From an uncultured Candidatus Saccharibacteria bacterium (GTDB taxonomy: Bacteria; Patescibacteriota; Saccharimonadia; Saccharimonadales; Saccharimonadaceae): 11,558 nucleotides of DNA. Below, in pieces: positions 1-5,514 of this stretch. Position 1 is the stretch's first letter, and the number at the start of each line of letters is the position of its first letter. Below the pieces are notes generated by a model, which ran no database searches, was not told where the DNA came from, and was given only the letters and a program-made list of their open reading frames with translations. The stretch lies in the NCBI GenBank assembly GCA_947304075.1, contig CAMYZY010000015.1, positions 1-11,558 of the forward strand, written 5' to 3'. Position numbers and translations under genes: made by a program.

Positions 1-341
1 TGATTCGTGAAGACATGACGAGAAATGCTCAAGGCCGTGGTATGAGTTTTGAAGAATTTTTGAAAGCTAATAATGAAACCATGGAAAACTGGGAAAAAGA
101 AGCTCGCAAAATCGCGACCGAAAGGGTAAAAGCATCTTTGGCTCTTCAGACTTTGGCGGTAGAAAACCATATAACGGTCTCTGACGATGTAGTGAATGCA
201 AAACTCGCTGAGCTACGTGATGTTTACAAAAAATCCCCAGATGCGTTAAAGAATTTAAAGAATCCGAACGTCAAAATGGATATCAAAAATCGTCTTATTA
301 TCGAAGAGACGATTAATTACTTGGTAAAAGTCAATAAATAA
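1..341 (+). CDS. tig: Trigger factor, C-terminal part (5'-truncated by window)
   Basis: The reading frame is open from the window edge (first full codon at 3) to TAA at 339-341, so the true start lies upstream; the Met codon at 15 is internal. About 112 residues are visible. They match the helical C-terminal chaperone domain of trigger factor: an F-E-E-F-L-K-A-N-N-E-T segment followed by helices of the pattern E-A-R-K-I-A-T-E-R-V-K-A-S-L-A-L, then I-T-V-S-D-D-V-V-N-A-K-L-A-E-L, ending in an E-E-T-I-N-Y-L-V-K-V tail. In the family, trigger factor binds at the ribosome exit tunnel and holds nascent chains; this domain forms the arms of the substrate cradle. The N-terminal ribosome-binding and PPIase domains cannot be seen. 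A SurA-like chaperone is the alternative, but the C-terminal pattern fits trigger factor better. Confidence 0.8.
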   Translation, partial: IREDMTRNAQGRGMSFEEFLKANNETMENWEKEARKIATERVKASLALQTLAVENHITVSDDVVNAKLAELRDVYKKSPDALKNLKNPNVKMDIKNRLIIEETINYLVKVNK

Positions 342-555
342 TTATTAGTACATGAAACCATTAAAAAATCGAGTCCGGTTTTGGTTTGATTTTTTACTGT
401 CTACTACTGATGGAACATTTTCTATTCCATATGGGCAAATAATGATTGAGAGAATCCAGTATTATCCAAACGATTTTATCTATTCTGGCAAGTCTAATTT
501 CACAAAGAGTTATAGGGCAGTAATCTGCTGTATAAAGAATCCTTAATTCAGATTG
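342..555. other. Intergenic stretch without convincing gene
   Basis: Between tig and the rpsL promoter I see only the hairpin at 363-395 and a 64-codon open frame (352-546). That frame lacks a ribosome binding site, overlaps the hairpin and resembles no family I know. No tRNA, repeat array or mobile element is visible. With the rpsL leader that follows, this makes about 400 nt without a supported gene, the longest such stretch in the window. Confidence 0.5.
363..395 (+). terminator. Weak terminator-like hairpin after tig
   Basis: An A-rich left arm (363-375) pairs with a T-rich right arm (383-395), giving about 13 bp including three G-U pairs and a 7-nt loop. It starts 21 nt after the tig stop. 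The right arm ends in six T, paired to six A in the left arm, as in bidirectional terminators. The core has few G-C pairs, so its strength is doubtful. Confidence 0.4.
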
Positions 556-584
556 TAGACTTTTTACAATAAGTGTGATATAAT
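556..584 (+). promoter_or_regulatory. rpsL promoter with extended -10
   Basis: The -10 box is TATAAT at 579-584 with an extended TGA just before it (576-578). The -35 is TAGACT at 556-561 (4 of 6 to TTGACA), with a 17-nt spacer. Predicted +1 is near 591, leaving a leader of about 155 nt before the rpsL ATG. Confidence 0.65.
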
Positions 585-590
585 TTTCCT

Positions 591-746
591 AAGAGTTTCA
601 GCTGGTTTGTTATTGCTGTAAGCAAACTGGCAAAATAGTGACCACTAGATATGGTGTTTTGGGGGTGTTTTTAGGCCGTCAAACGCTATATATAGCGTAG
701 TAAAAGTCACTATAATATATATGTTAATTAAAGAAGGAAAGATTTA
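591..746 (+). promoter_or_regulatory. Structured 5' leader of rpsL
   Basis: The leader is unusually long for this compact genome and holds several possible RNA structures. Hairpin 1 pairs 601-609 with 623-631 (9 bp, two G-U). A long-range perfect 8-bp helix pairs 635-642 (ATAGTGAC) with 706-713 (GTCACTAT). Inside it lies the perfect 16-bp palindrome at 683-698. The left strand TAGTG (636-640) can instead pair with the nearby CACTA (643-647), so two folds could exclude each other. The SD-like AAGGAAAG is at 734-741. This suggests a ribosomal-protein autoregulatory leader, but the function is inferred from structure only. Confidence 0.5.
683..698. repeat. Perfect 16-bp palindrome in rpsL leader
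   Basis: ACGCTATATATAGCGT is its own reverse complement. In RNA it gives a 6-bp stem with a TATA loop; in DNA it could be an operator for a dimeric regulator. It lies within the 8-bp helix formed by 635-642 and 706-713. Confidence 0.6.
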
Positions 747-1160
747 ATGCCAACTATTAATCAGTTGATTCGTAAGCCTAGAAAAAAGGCTGCCAAAAAA
801 TCTAAATCTCCAGCCCTTGGTTCCATCGTGAATACGTTGAAAACTAGGCGCGTAGAGACACCTGCGCCTTTGAAGCGTGGTGTATGTATTAAAGTTACTA
901 CCAAGACTCCAAAGAAACCAAATTCCGCTATGCGTAAAGTCGCCCGTGTGCGTCTTACTAATGGTCAAGAGGTTTGGGCCTACATTGGTGGTGAAGGTCA
1001 TAACTTACAGGAACACGCTGTGGTACTAGTCCGCGGTGGTCGTGTGCCAGATCTTCCTGGTGTGCGTTATCACGTTGTGCGTGGTACATTGGATCTTCAA
1101 GGCGTACAAGGCCGCAAACAAGGTCGCTCCAAATATGGTGCGAAAAAGGAGGATAAGTAA
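747..1160 (+). CDS. rpsL: 30S ribosomal protein S12
   Basis: This 137-residue protein matches S12 along its length, from the P-T-I-N-Q-L-I-R-K-P start to the R-S-K-Y-G-A-K-K tail. It carries the longer N-terminal loop seen in Bacillus-type S12. S12 sits at the decoding centre of the 30S subunit and controls fidelity. The T-P-K-K-P-N-S-A loop (residues 54-61) keeps the lysine equivalent to E. coli mature K42. In the second streptomycin-related loop, R-G-G-R-V-P-D-L-P-G (97-105), proline 101 replaces the usual lysine (E. coli mature K87), while the aspartate that is methylthiolated in E. coli remains as D102. The ATG at 747 follows an AAGGAAAG-type ribosome binding site. It is the first gene of a two-gene operon with rpsG, behind a structured leader. 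Confidence 0.97.
   Translation: MPTINQLIRKPRKKAAKKSKSPALGSIVNTLKTRRVETPAPLKRGVCIKVTTKTPKKPNSAMRKVARVRLTNGQEVWAYIGGEGHNLQEHAVVLVRGGRVPDLPGVRYHVVRGTLDLQGVQGRKQGRSKYGAKKEDK
1146..1152 (+). promoter_or_regulatory. rpsG Shine-Dalgarno
   Basis: AAGGAGG lies inside the last codons of rpsL, 10 nt before the rpsG ATG at 1163, and supports that start. Confidence 0.8.
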
Positions 1161-1162
1161 TT

Positions 1163-1639
1163 ATGCCACGTAAAGTTACTAAATCTTTGCAACGCAAAGT
1201 CAATCCTGATCGCAAATATCAGTCGATTATGGTACAAAGACTAATCAACAAATCCATGCTTGATGGTAAAAAGCAAGTTGCCGAACGTGCAGTGTATTCT
1301 GCTATTGAAGGTGCTGCTAAAAAATTGAAGTCTGAAAATCCGGTCGAAGTGCTAGAAAAAGCTATTGCCAACGTCAGCCCAGATTTTGAAGTAAAGTCTC
1401 GCCGTGTTGGTGGTGCTAACTATCAAATTCCATTTCCGATTTCTGGCCATCGTCAACTACATTTTGCCTTTTCATGGCTAGTGCAGTCAGCTCGCGCACG
1501 TGGTGGCATGCCATATGCAAAGCGCCTAGAAGCTGAAATCGTAGATGCCTACAACGAAACTGGCGCTGCCTTCAAGAAGAAGGAAGATTGTCACCGCATG
1601 GCCGAAGCGAACCGCGCATTCGCGCATTTTGCCAGATAA
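1163..1639 (+). CDS. rpsG: 30S ribosomal protein S7
   Basis: The 158-residue product matches S7, which nucleates folding of the 16S rRNA 3' major domain and lines the E-site. Visible family blocks are M-P-R-K at the start, L-I-N-K-S-M-L-D-G-K-K (27-37), V-K-S-R-R-V-G-G-A-N-Y-Q-I-P (77-90), W-L-V-Q-S-A-R-A-R-G-G (105-115) and the C-terminal K-K-K-E-D-C-H-R-M-A-E-A-N-R-A-F-A-H. The usual V-R-P-E-R-R segment of the beta-hairpin is changed to I-S-G-H-R-Q, a modest divergence. The gene starts 2 nt after the rpsL stop and is clearly co-transcribed. The usual str-operon continuation into fusA and tuf is missing: a terminator follows directly. In E. coli S7 represses its own operon; here any such control could act through the rpsL leader instead, which is an inference. 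Confidence 0.97.
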   Translation: MPRKVTKSLQRKVNPDRKYQSIMVQRLINKSMLDGKKQVAERAVYSAIEGAAKKLKSENPVEVLEKAIANVSPDFEVKSRRVGGANYQIPFPISGHRQLHFAFSWLVQSARARGGMPYAKRLEAEIVDAYNETGAAFKKKEDCHRMAEANRAFAHFAR

Positions 1640-1657
1640 AATTGCTCTACAATTTTT

Positions 1658-1695
1658 AATCTACTTATGCTATAATTAGTGTAAGTAGATTTTTT
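1658..1695 (+). terminator. Intrinsic terminator of rpsL-rpsG
   Basis: AATCTACTTA (1658-1667) pairs perfectly with TAAGTAGATT (1682-1691). The stem can extend inward through two G-U pairs, C-G and two A-U pairs to a 4-nt loop. The right arm runs into five T (1691-1695). It begins 19 nt after the rpsG stop. The loop contains the -10 box of the next promoter. Confidence 0.75.
1668..1676 (+). promoter_or_regulatory. gap promoter, extended -10 inside the terminator loop
   Basis: TGC followed by TATAAT (1671-1676) forms a perfect extended -10. No good -35 is present at the standard distance. Predicted +1 is near 1683, within the right arm of the preceding terminator, so transcripts starting here lack the left arm and would not be terminated. 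Confidence 0.65.
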
Positions 1696-1701
1696 AGGAG
1701 G
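1696..1701 (+). promoter_or_regulatory. gap Shine-Dalgarno (perfect AGGAGG)
   Basis: AGGAGG directly follows the terminator T-run and ends 4 nt before the ATG at 1706. With the predicted +1 near 1683, the leader would be only about 23 nt. Confidence 0.8.
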
Positions 1702-1705
1702 TAAA

Positions 1706-2710
1706 ATGATTAAGGTAGCGATTAACGGTTTCGGTAGGATTGGTCGTAATGCGCTTAAAATCTTATTAGAGCGGCATGATGCTCAAGTCGTGGCAATTAA
1801 CGACATCACGGATGCCAAGACTTTGGCGCATCTTTTAAAGCACGATTCTTCGTACGGGACTTACGGCAAAAAGGTTTCGTTTTCTGATAATTCAATTATA
1901 GTTAACACGAGAGAGATTCCAGTTTTTGCTGAAAAAGATCCCAAAAATCTACCGTGGAAAAAGCTTGGCGTAGACGTAGTGATAGAATGCACTGGTTTCT
2001 TTACCAATCCAGAAGATGCCAAGGCGCACCTAGAAGCGGGAGCTAAGCGAGTGGTGATTTCTGCGCCGGCAAAAGGCGAAGGAGCCAAGACTGTAGTCCT
2101 AGGTGTCAACGAAGAAGTCGTAACCGAAGAAGACACAATTCTTTCAAATGCTTCATGCACGACTAACTGTATTGCGCCTATCATGAAAGTGCTCGAAGAT
2201 GAATTTGGTATCGAAAAGGCTATGATGACAACGATTCATTCTTATACTGGTTCTCAAAGAATTCTCGATGCTCCGGCAAAGGATTTGCGCGAAGCACGTT
2301 CGGCGGCCGAAAATATCGTACCGACCACAACTGGCGCATCGAAGGCTGCTGCTCTTACCATTCCAACTCTAAAAGATAAGTTTAATGGTTTATCAATACG
2401 TGTACCAACTCCAGTGGTGTCACTATCCGATATTACAGCTATTGTCAAACGCAAAACTACCAAAGAAGAAATCAATGAAGTCTTCAAAAAAGCTTCTCAA
2501 GAATTATATTACGAAGGTATTATTGGTGTGACGGAAGAAGAATTGGTGTCTTCAGATTTTATCGGCGACCCGCATTCCTGTATTGTGGATTTACCACTTA
2601 CCGACGTCGTGGATGGTGACATGATTAAGGTCGTCGCCTGGTATGACAATGAATGGGGTTACTCAAACCGTCTCGTGGAACTCGCGGTTGATTTTGGGAA
2701 AGGTCTCTAA
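1706..2710 (+). CDS. gap: Glyceraldehyde-3-phosphate dehydrogenase, type I
   Basis: This 334-residue enzyme has the normal length for the family. It oxidises and phosphorylates glyceraldehyde-3-phosphate to 1,3-bisphosphoglycerate with NAD in the cytoplasm. The N-terminal Rossmann motif G-F-G-R-I-G-R-N (8-15) is intact, and the aspartate in I-N-D-I-T-D (31-36) is as expected for NAD preference. The catalytic cysteine is C151 in S-N-A-S-C-T-T-N-C, and its partner histidine is H178 in T-I-H-S-Y-T. The C-terminal W-Y-D-N-E-W-G-Y-S-N-R block is present. It is the first gene of a five-gene run; its TAA overlaps the ATG of the next gene by one base (TAATG), indicating translational coupling. It has its own extended -10 promoter and a perfect SD, consistent with strong expression. 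Confidence 0.97.
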   Translation: MIKVAINGFGRIGRNALKILLERHDAQVVAINDITDAKTLAHLLKHDSSYGTYGKKVSFSDNSIIVNTREIPVFAEKDPKNLPWKKLGVDVVIECTGFFTNPEDAKAHLEAGAKRVVISAPAKGEGAKTVVLGVNEEVVTEEDTILSNASCTTNCIAPIMKVLEDEFGIEKAMMTTIHSYTGSQRILDAPAKDLREARSAAENIVPTTTGASKAAALTIPTLKDKFNGLSIRVPTPVVSLSDITAIVKRKTTKEEINEVFKKASQELYYEGIIGVTEEELVSSDFIGDPHSCIVDLPLTDVVDGDMIKVVAWYDNEWGYSNRLVELAVDFGKGL

Positions 2711-3159
2711 TGAAGATTTACATAGGTGCTGATTACCGTGGGCTAGAATGTAAAACCAAACTTAGGGATTATCTTTTAGGTGTTGGTCATGAAGTGATTG
2801 ATGATGGTGCCTATGAATATAACGAAGGCGATGATTTTAATGATCCGGCTACCAAGGTGGCAAAGGATGTGCGCGAAGATTATGGATCGATGGGCATCCT
2901 GATTTGCGATTCGGCACACGGCGTAACGATGCAAGCGAATCGTTTTAAGGGTATCCGAGATGCGCATTGCGACAACCAAGAGTCGGCAATAATGGCACGA
3001 GATCACGATCACGCAAATGTTTTGTGTTTATCGGCTCATTTTATGGACGAAAACAAAATGCAGGCAATCGCTAATGTATTTTTAGAAACAAGTTTTACAA
3101 ACTTAGAGCGCCGAGTGAGGCGAATTAATCGTTTAGACGAAAGGGAAGATTATGATTAG
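2710..3159 (+). CDS. RpiB/LacAB-family sugar-phosphate isomerase, divergent
   Basis: At 149 residues this equals the length of E. coli RpiB, and key positions align without gaps from about residue 60. The family interconverts aldose and ketose phosphates, for example ribose-5-P and ribulose-5-P. The catalytic-base cysteine C66 is kept in G-I-L-I-C, and so is H99. But the following anion-hole segment, normally G-T-G-I/V-G, is D-S-A-H-G (67-71); the N-terminal D-H-x-G signature is D-Y-R-G (8-11); and the usual asparagine after H99 is D100. The N-K-x-x-G-I-R block is N-R-F-K-G-I-R (77-83). The C-terminus is arginine-rich. The gene overlaps gap by 1 nt and the next gene by 8 nt. It is very likely an isomerase-fold protein; ribose-5-phosphate isomerase activity is plausible but the substitutions leave the substrate open. 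Confidence 0.8.
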   Translation: MKIYIGADYRGLECKTKLRDYLLGVGHEVIDDGAYEYNEGDDFNDPATKVAKDVREDYGSMGILICDSAHGVTMQANRFKGIRDAHCDNQESAIMARDHDHANVLCLSAHFMDENKMQAIANVFLETSFTNLERRVRRINRLDEREDYD

Positions 3160-3808
3160 AACGGTATCAATTGTACCGACAATACTGACGGATAATAAAC
3201 AAGATTACCGAGCGCAAGCTGAACGTATTAATGTTTTTACACGTAGAGTGCAAATTGACGTGACTGATGGGATTTTTGCGCCAACTCAGACACTTGATAT
3301 TACGAATATTTGGTGGCCAAAAAACTGGGAAGCCGATTTGCATCTCATGGTCAGTAATCCGTCCGAACATCTAGATACCGTGCTAAAATTAAACCCGTCG
3401 CTTTGTATTTTGCATGCAGAAGCAAATGAAGATTTACTACCGAGTTTTGAAATCCTAAAGAATGCCGGTATTAAGACTGGAGTCGCATTACTGCCTTCTA
3501 CTTTTCCTGGTAATGTCGAGCAATATATTAAGACGGCTGACCATGTACTAATATTTGCTGGACAACTTGGCGTACAGGGTTCGCCGGCCGATATGATGCA
3601 AATGGAAAAAATTCCGCTAGTTCGCAATATGAAACCAGAGCTCGAAATTGGTTGGGATGGTGGCGCAAATATGGCTAACGTCCGGGCGATTGCTCACGCT
3701 GATGTAGATGTGATTAATGTAGGTTCGGCGATTTCGCAAGCTCCGGACCCGGCGCAAGCTTTCCAGGAATTAGTATCTGAAATTGATAAAAACGGGGTGG
3801 TAATTTAA
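3152..3808 (+). CDS. Ribulose-phosphate 3-epimerase family protein, divergent
   Basis: The 218-residue protein is a TIM-barrel of the pentose-5-phosphate 3-epimerase family, which interconverts ribulose-5-P and xylulose-5-P using a metal ion. Recognisable blocks are V-P-T-I-L (8-12), I-D-V-T-D-G-I-F-A-P (35-44), L-H-L-M-V (63-67), an L-L-P-S-T-F strand (113-118) and W-D-G-G (168-171). The two catalytic aspartates are kept (D36, D169), as is the metal-ligand H64. The first metal ligand, the histidine two residues before D36 in E. coli Rpe, is Q34, and the phosphate-binding P-G-F-G-G-Q loop is altered to G-Q-L-G-V-Q-G. The ATG lies inside the end of the isomerase gene, so the two are translationally coupled. 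Rpe function is the best guess; a relative with another pentose- or hexose-phosphate substrate is possible. Confidence 0.75.
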   Translation: MIRTVSIVPTILTDNKQDYRAQAERINVFTRRVQIDVTDGIFAPTQTLDITNIWWPKNWEADLHLMVSNPSEHLDTVLKLNPSLCILHAEANEDLLPSFEILKNAGIKTGVALLPSTFPGNVEQYIKTADHVLIFAGQLGVQGSPADMMQMEKIPLVRNMKPELEIGWDGGANMANVRAIAHADVDVINVGSAISQAPDPAQAFQELVSEIDKNGVVI

Positions 3809-4770
3809 TGGCGCGAATTGTCTCTTTGGGTTCGGCCTTGCAAGACATCTACCTAGTAGATCATGATGATTTGTCACCAACCAATATTGGTGAGACGGCA
3901 ATCTTTGGCAAAGTCTTGGTGGGCTCTAAAGTTGACATTGATAAAGTCGCTTTTGAAGTGGGGGGCGGGGGCGTTAACTCGTCGATTACATTTGCGAGAC
4001 ACGGACATGAAGCGATTTTTCTAGGTAACGTTTCGCGTGACCCTGCTGGCATGGCGGTTTTAAGGAAGCTCGACCAAGAAGGTGTAGATAATAGTTATGT
4101 TAGATTTCTAGAAAGGCGTTCGACTGGTACTTCGGTGATTTTGCTTGACTTTAAAAGTGGCGAAAGGACAATTCTGACTTGCAGGGGAGCAAGCGAACAA
4201 TTTGGTAATATGGATGTGGCAGATTTAGATTCAATTCAGCCGGACTGGATGTATGTAACTTCTCTCAGAGGCGACATGGAAACTCTAGAAAAATTCTTTC
4301 GCCATGCCCAGGAATTGAATATTGGTATTATGTTTAATCCCGGAGTAAAAGAATTAGAAGAATCGCAGACGCTGGCAAAATCATTAAACTATGTTAAGGT
4401 TTTGATTGTGAATAAAAACGAAGCTTCTAGGATTGTGCCTGGCAACACACTAACTGAGCTAGTTTATCATTTGAATAGTTATGTAGATACTGCGATAATA
4501 ACCGACGGAGCAATGGGTGGGATAGCAAGCAATGGCAGTGAGACCTACCGATTCGGTATCTACGAAGACCAACGCATCAAAGATGCGACTGGGGCTGGCG
4601 ACGCTTTTGGTTCAGGATTTTTAGCGCATTTTGCAGCTGGTCATTCATTCCGCAATTCGTTGGCATTTGCTGCGGCGAATTCGACATCCGTCGTAATGAA
4701 ACTAGGCGCAAATCGTGGAATATTATACGGAACTGAACCTTTGCATCCGATGCCAATTCAAAAAATCTAA
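3808..4770 (+). CDS. PfkB-family carbohydrate/nucleoside kinase
   Basis: This 320-residue protein belongs to the ribokinase/PfkB superfamily, which transfers the ATP gamma-phosphate to a sugar or nucleoside hydroxyl. The substrate-binding G-G-G-G-V-N-S-S motif is at 52-59, the N-K-N-E metal-related motif at 202-205, an I-T-D-G-A-M-G-G ATP-site loop at 231-238, and the signature D-A-T-G-A-G-D-A-F-G-S-G-F at 259-271, in which D265 is the expected catalytic base. Length and motif order are normal. Substrate cannot be read from sequence; ribose, a nucleoside, fructose or a sugar phosphate are all possible. It overlaps the epimerase gene by one base (TAATG). Position beside pentose-phosphate enzymes and a LOG-type NMP hydrolase favours ribose or a nucleoside, as inference only. 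It could also stand in for a missing 6-phosphofructokinase. Confidence 0.88.
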   Translation: MARIVSLGSALQDIYLVDHDDLSPTNIGETAIFGKVLVGSKVDIDKVAFEVGGGGVNSSITFARHGHEAIFLGNVSRDPAGMAVLRKLDQEGVDNSYVRFLERRSTGTSVILLDFKSGERTILTCRGASEQFGNMDVADLDSIQPDWMYVTSLRGDMETLEKFFRHAQELNIGIMFNPGVKELEESQTLAKSLNYVKVLIVNKNEASRIVPGNTLTELVYHLNSYVDTAIITDGAMGGIASNGSETYRFGIYEDQRIKDATGAGDAFGSGFLAHFAAGHSFRNSLAFAAANSTSVVMKLGANRGILYGTEPLHPMPIQKI

Positions 4771-4785
4771 CTATGGAGAAATAAA

Positions 4786-5514
4786 ATGACAAAAATTGAA
4801 GAAGAGTTATTAAAGAAGTTGTCAATTGCTGATTTGGAGCGCGCTAACGCCTACGCAAAAGATCTAGGCAGGGGATTACAAATCGTTCGTTCATTCCCGC
4901 AAGGTGTCACTATTTTTGGTTCGGCAAGGCTCCCGCAAGATTCTAAATATTGCAAAATGGCCTATGAGCTCGGGCGGATGCTAGCAGAAAACGGCCATGC
5001 CGTAATTACAGGTGGTGGGCCTGGTATCATGGAAGCGGCATCGCACGGAGCTTATGAAATTGGTGGGCGCACGATTGGACTTAATATCACTCTAGCACAC
5101 GAACAATTTCCCAATCCATATCTAACCGATTGTTTGACATTTGAATATTTCTTTGCACGCAAAGTATCGCTTGCGATGGCGGCAAAAGTATTTGTGTTTT
5201 TCCCGGGCGGGTTTGGCACGATGGATGAAATTTCCGAAATCTTGTGTTTGATGCAAGAAGCTAAAATGCCAAAAATGCCAATGTTTTTGATTGGCGAAAA
5301 CTTTTGGAAGGGTTTTGACAAAATGATTGGCAAAATGATTGCATTAAAACTAATCTCGCCTAAAGATACTGACATTTTTAGAATTACCGACGATTTACAA
5401 CTGGTGGTAGATGCGGCCAATAAAATTGGGCATCCAAAAGTTTCACATAATTTCTATGATGGCTTCCGTGAAGCAAGTGCTATAGCTAGAGAAGAACAGC
5501 TTAAAACGGATTAA
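4786..5514 (+). CDS. LOG-family protein (putative NMP phosphoribohydrolase)
   Basis: The 242-residue product has the lysine-decarboxylase-like Rossmann fold of the LOG family. Members hydrolyse (cytokinin) nucleoside 5'-monophosphates to free base and ribose-5-phosphate. The signatures are clear: G-G-G-P-G-I-M-E-A (76-84), A-R-K (124-126) with the conserved arginine, and P-G-G-F-G-T-M-D-E (140-148) with the catalytic-site glutamate. Many members are still mis-annotated as lysine decarboxylases. The N-terminal extension of about 40 residues is helical in appearance. The start is supported by GGAG at 4775-4778, 7 nt upstream. It follows pfkB by 15 nt in the same operon, and the ribose-5-phosphate product would feed the isomerase encoded upstream. 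Its last 14 bp overlap the 3' end of the convergent eno. A Rossmann-fold nucleotide-binding protein of other function remains possible. Confidence 0.88.
   Translation: MTKIEEELLKKLSIADLERANAYAKDLGRGLQIVRSFPQGVTIFGSARLPQDSKYCKMAYELGRMLAENGHAVITGGGPGIMEAASHGAYEIGGRTIGLNITLAHEQFPNPYLTDCLTFEYFFARKVSLAMAAKVFVFFPGGFGTMDEISEILCLMQEAKMPKMPMFLIGENFWKGFDKMIGKMIALKLISPKDTDIFRITDDLQLVVDAANKIGHPKVSHNFYDGFREASAIAREEQLKTD

Noticed and set aside
352..546. 64-codon open frame after tig
   Set aside because: No Shine-Dalgarno, overlaps the terminator-like hairpin at 363-395, no recognisable family, rich in aromatic and rare residues unlike its neighbours.
711..716. Second TATAAT just upstream of rpsL as an alternative promoter
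   Set aside because: Lacks the TG extension present at the other promoters and any -35-like box; it also coincides with the 3' arm of the 8-bp leader helix. Kept only as a caveat to the leader model.
958..1215. Antisense open frames within rpsL, gap, eno, uvrC and the SBP gene
   Set aside because: They are shadows of strongly coding plus- or minus-strand genes, without ribosome binding sites or family resemblance.
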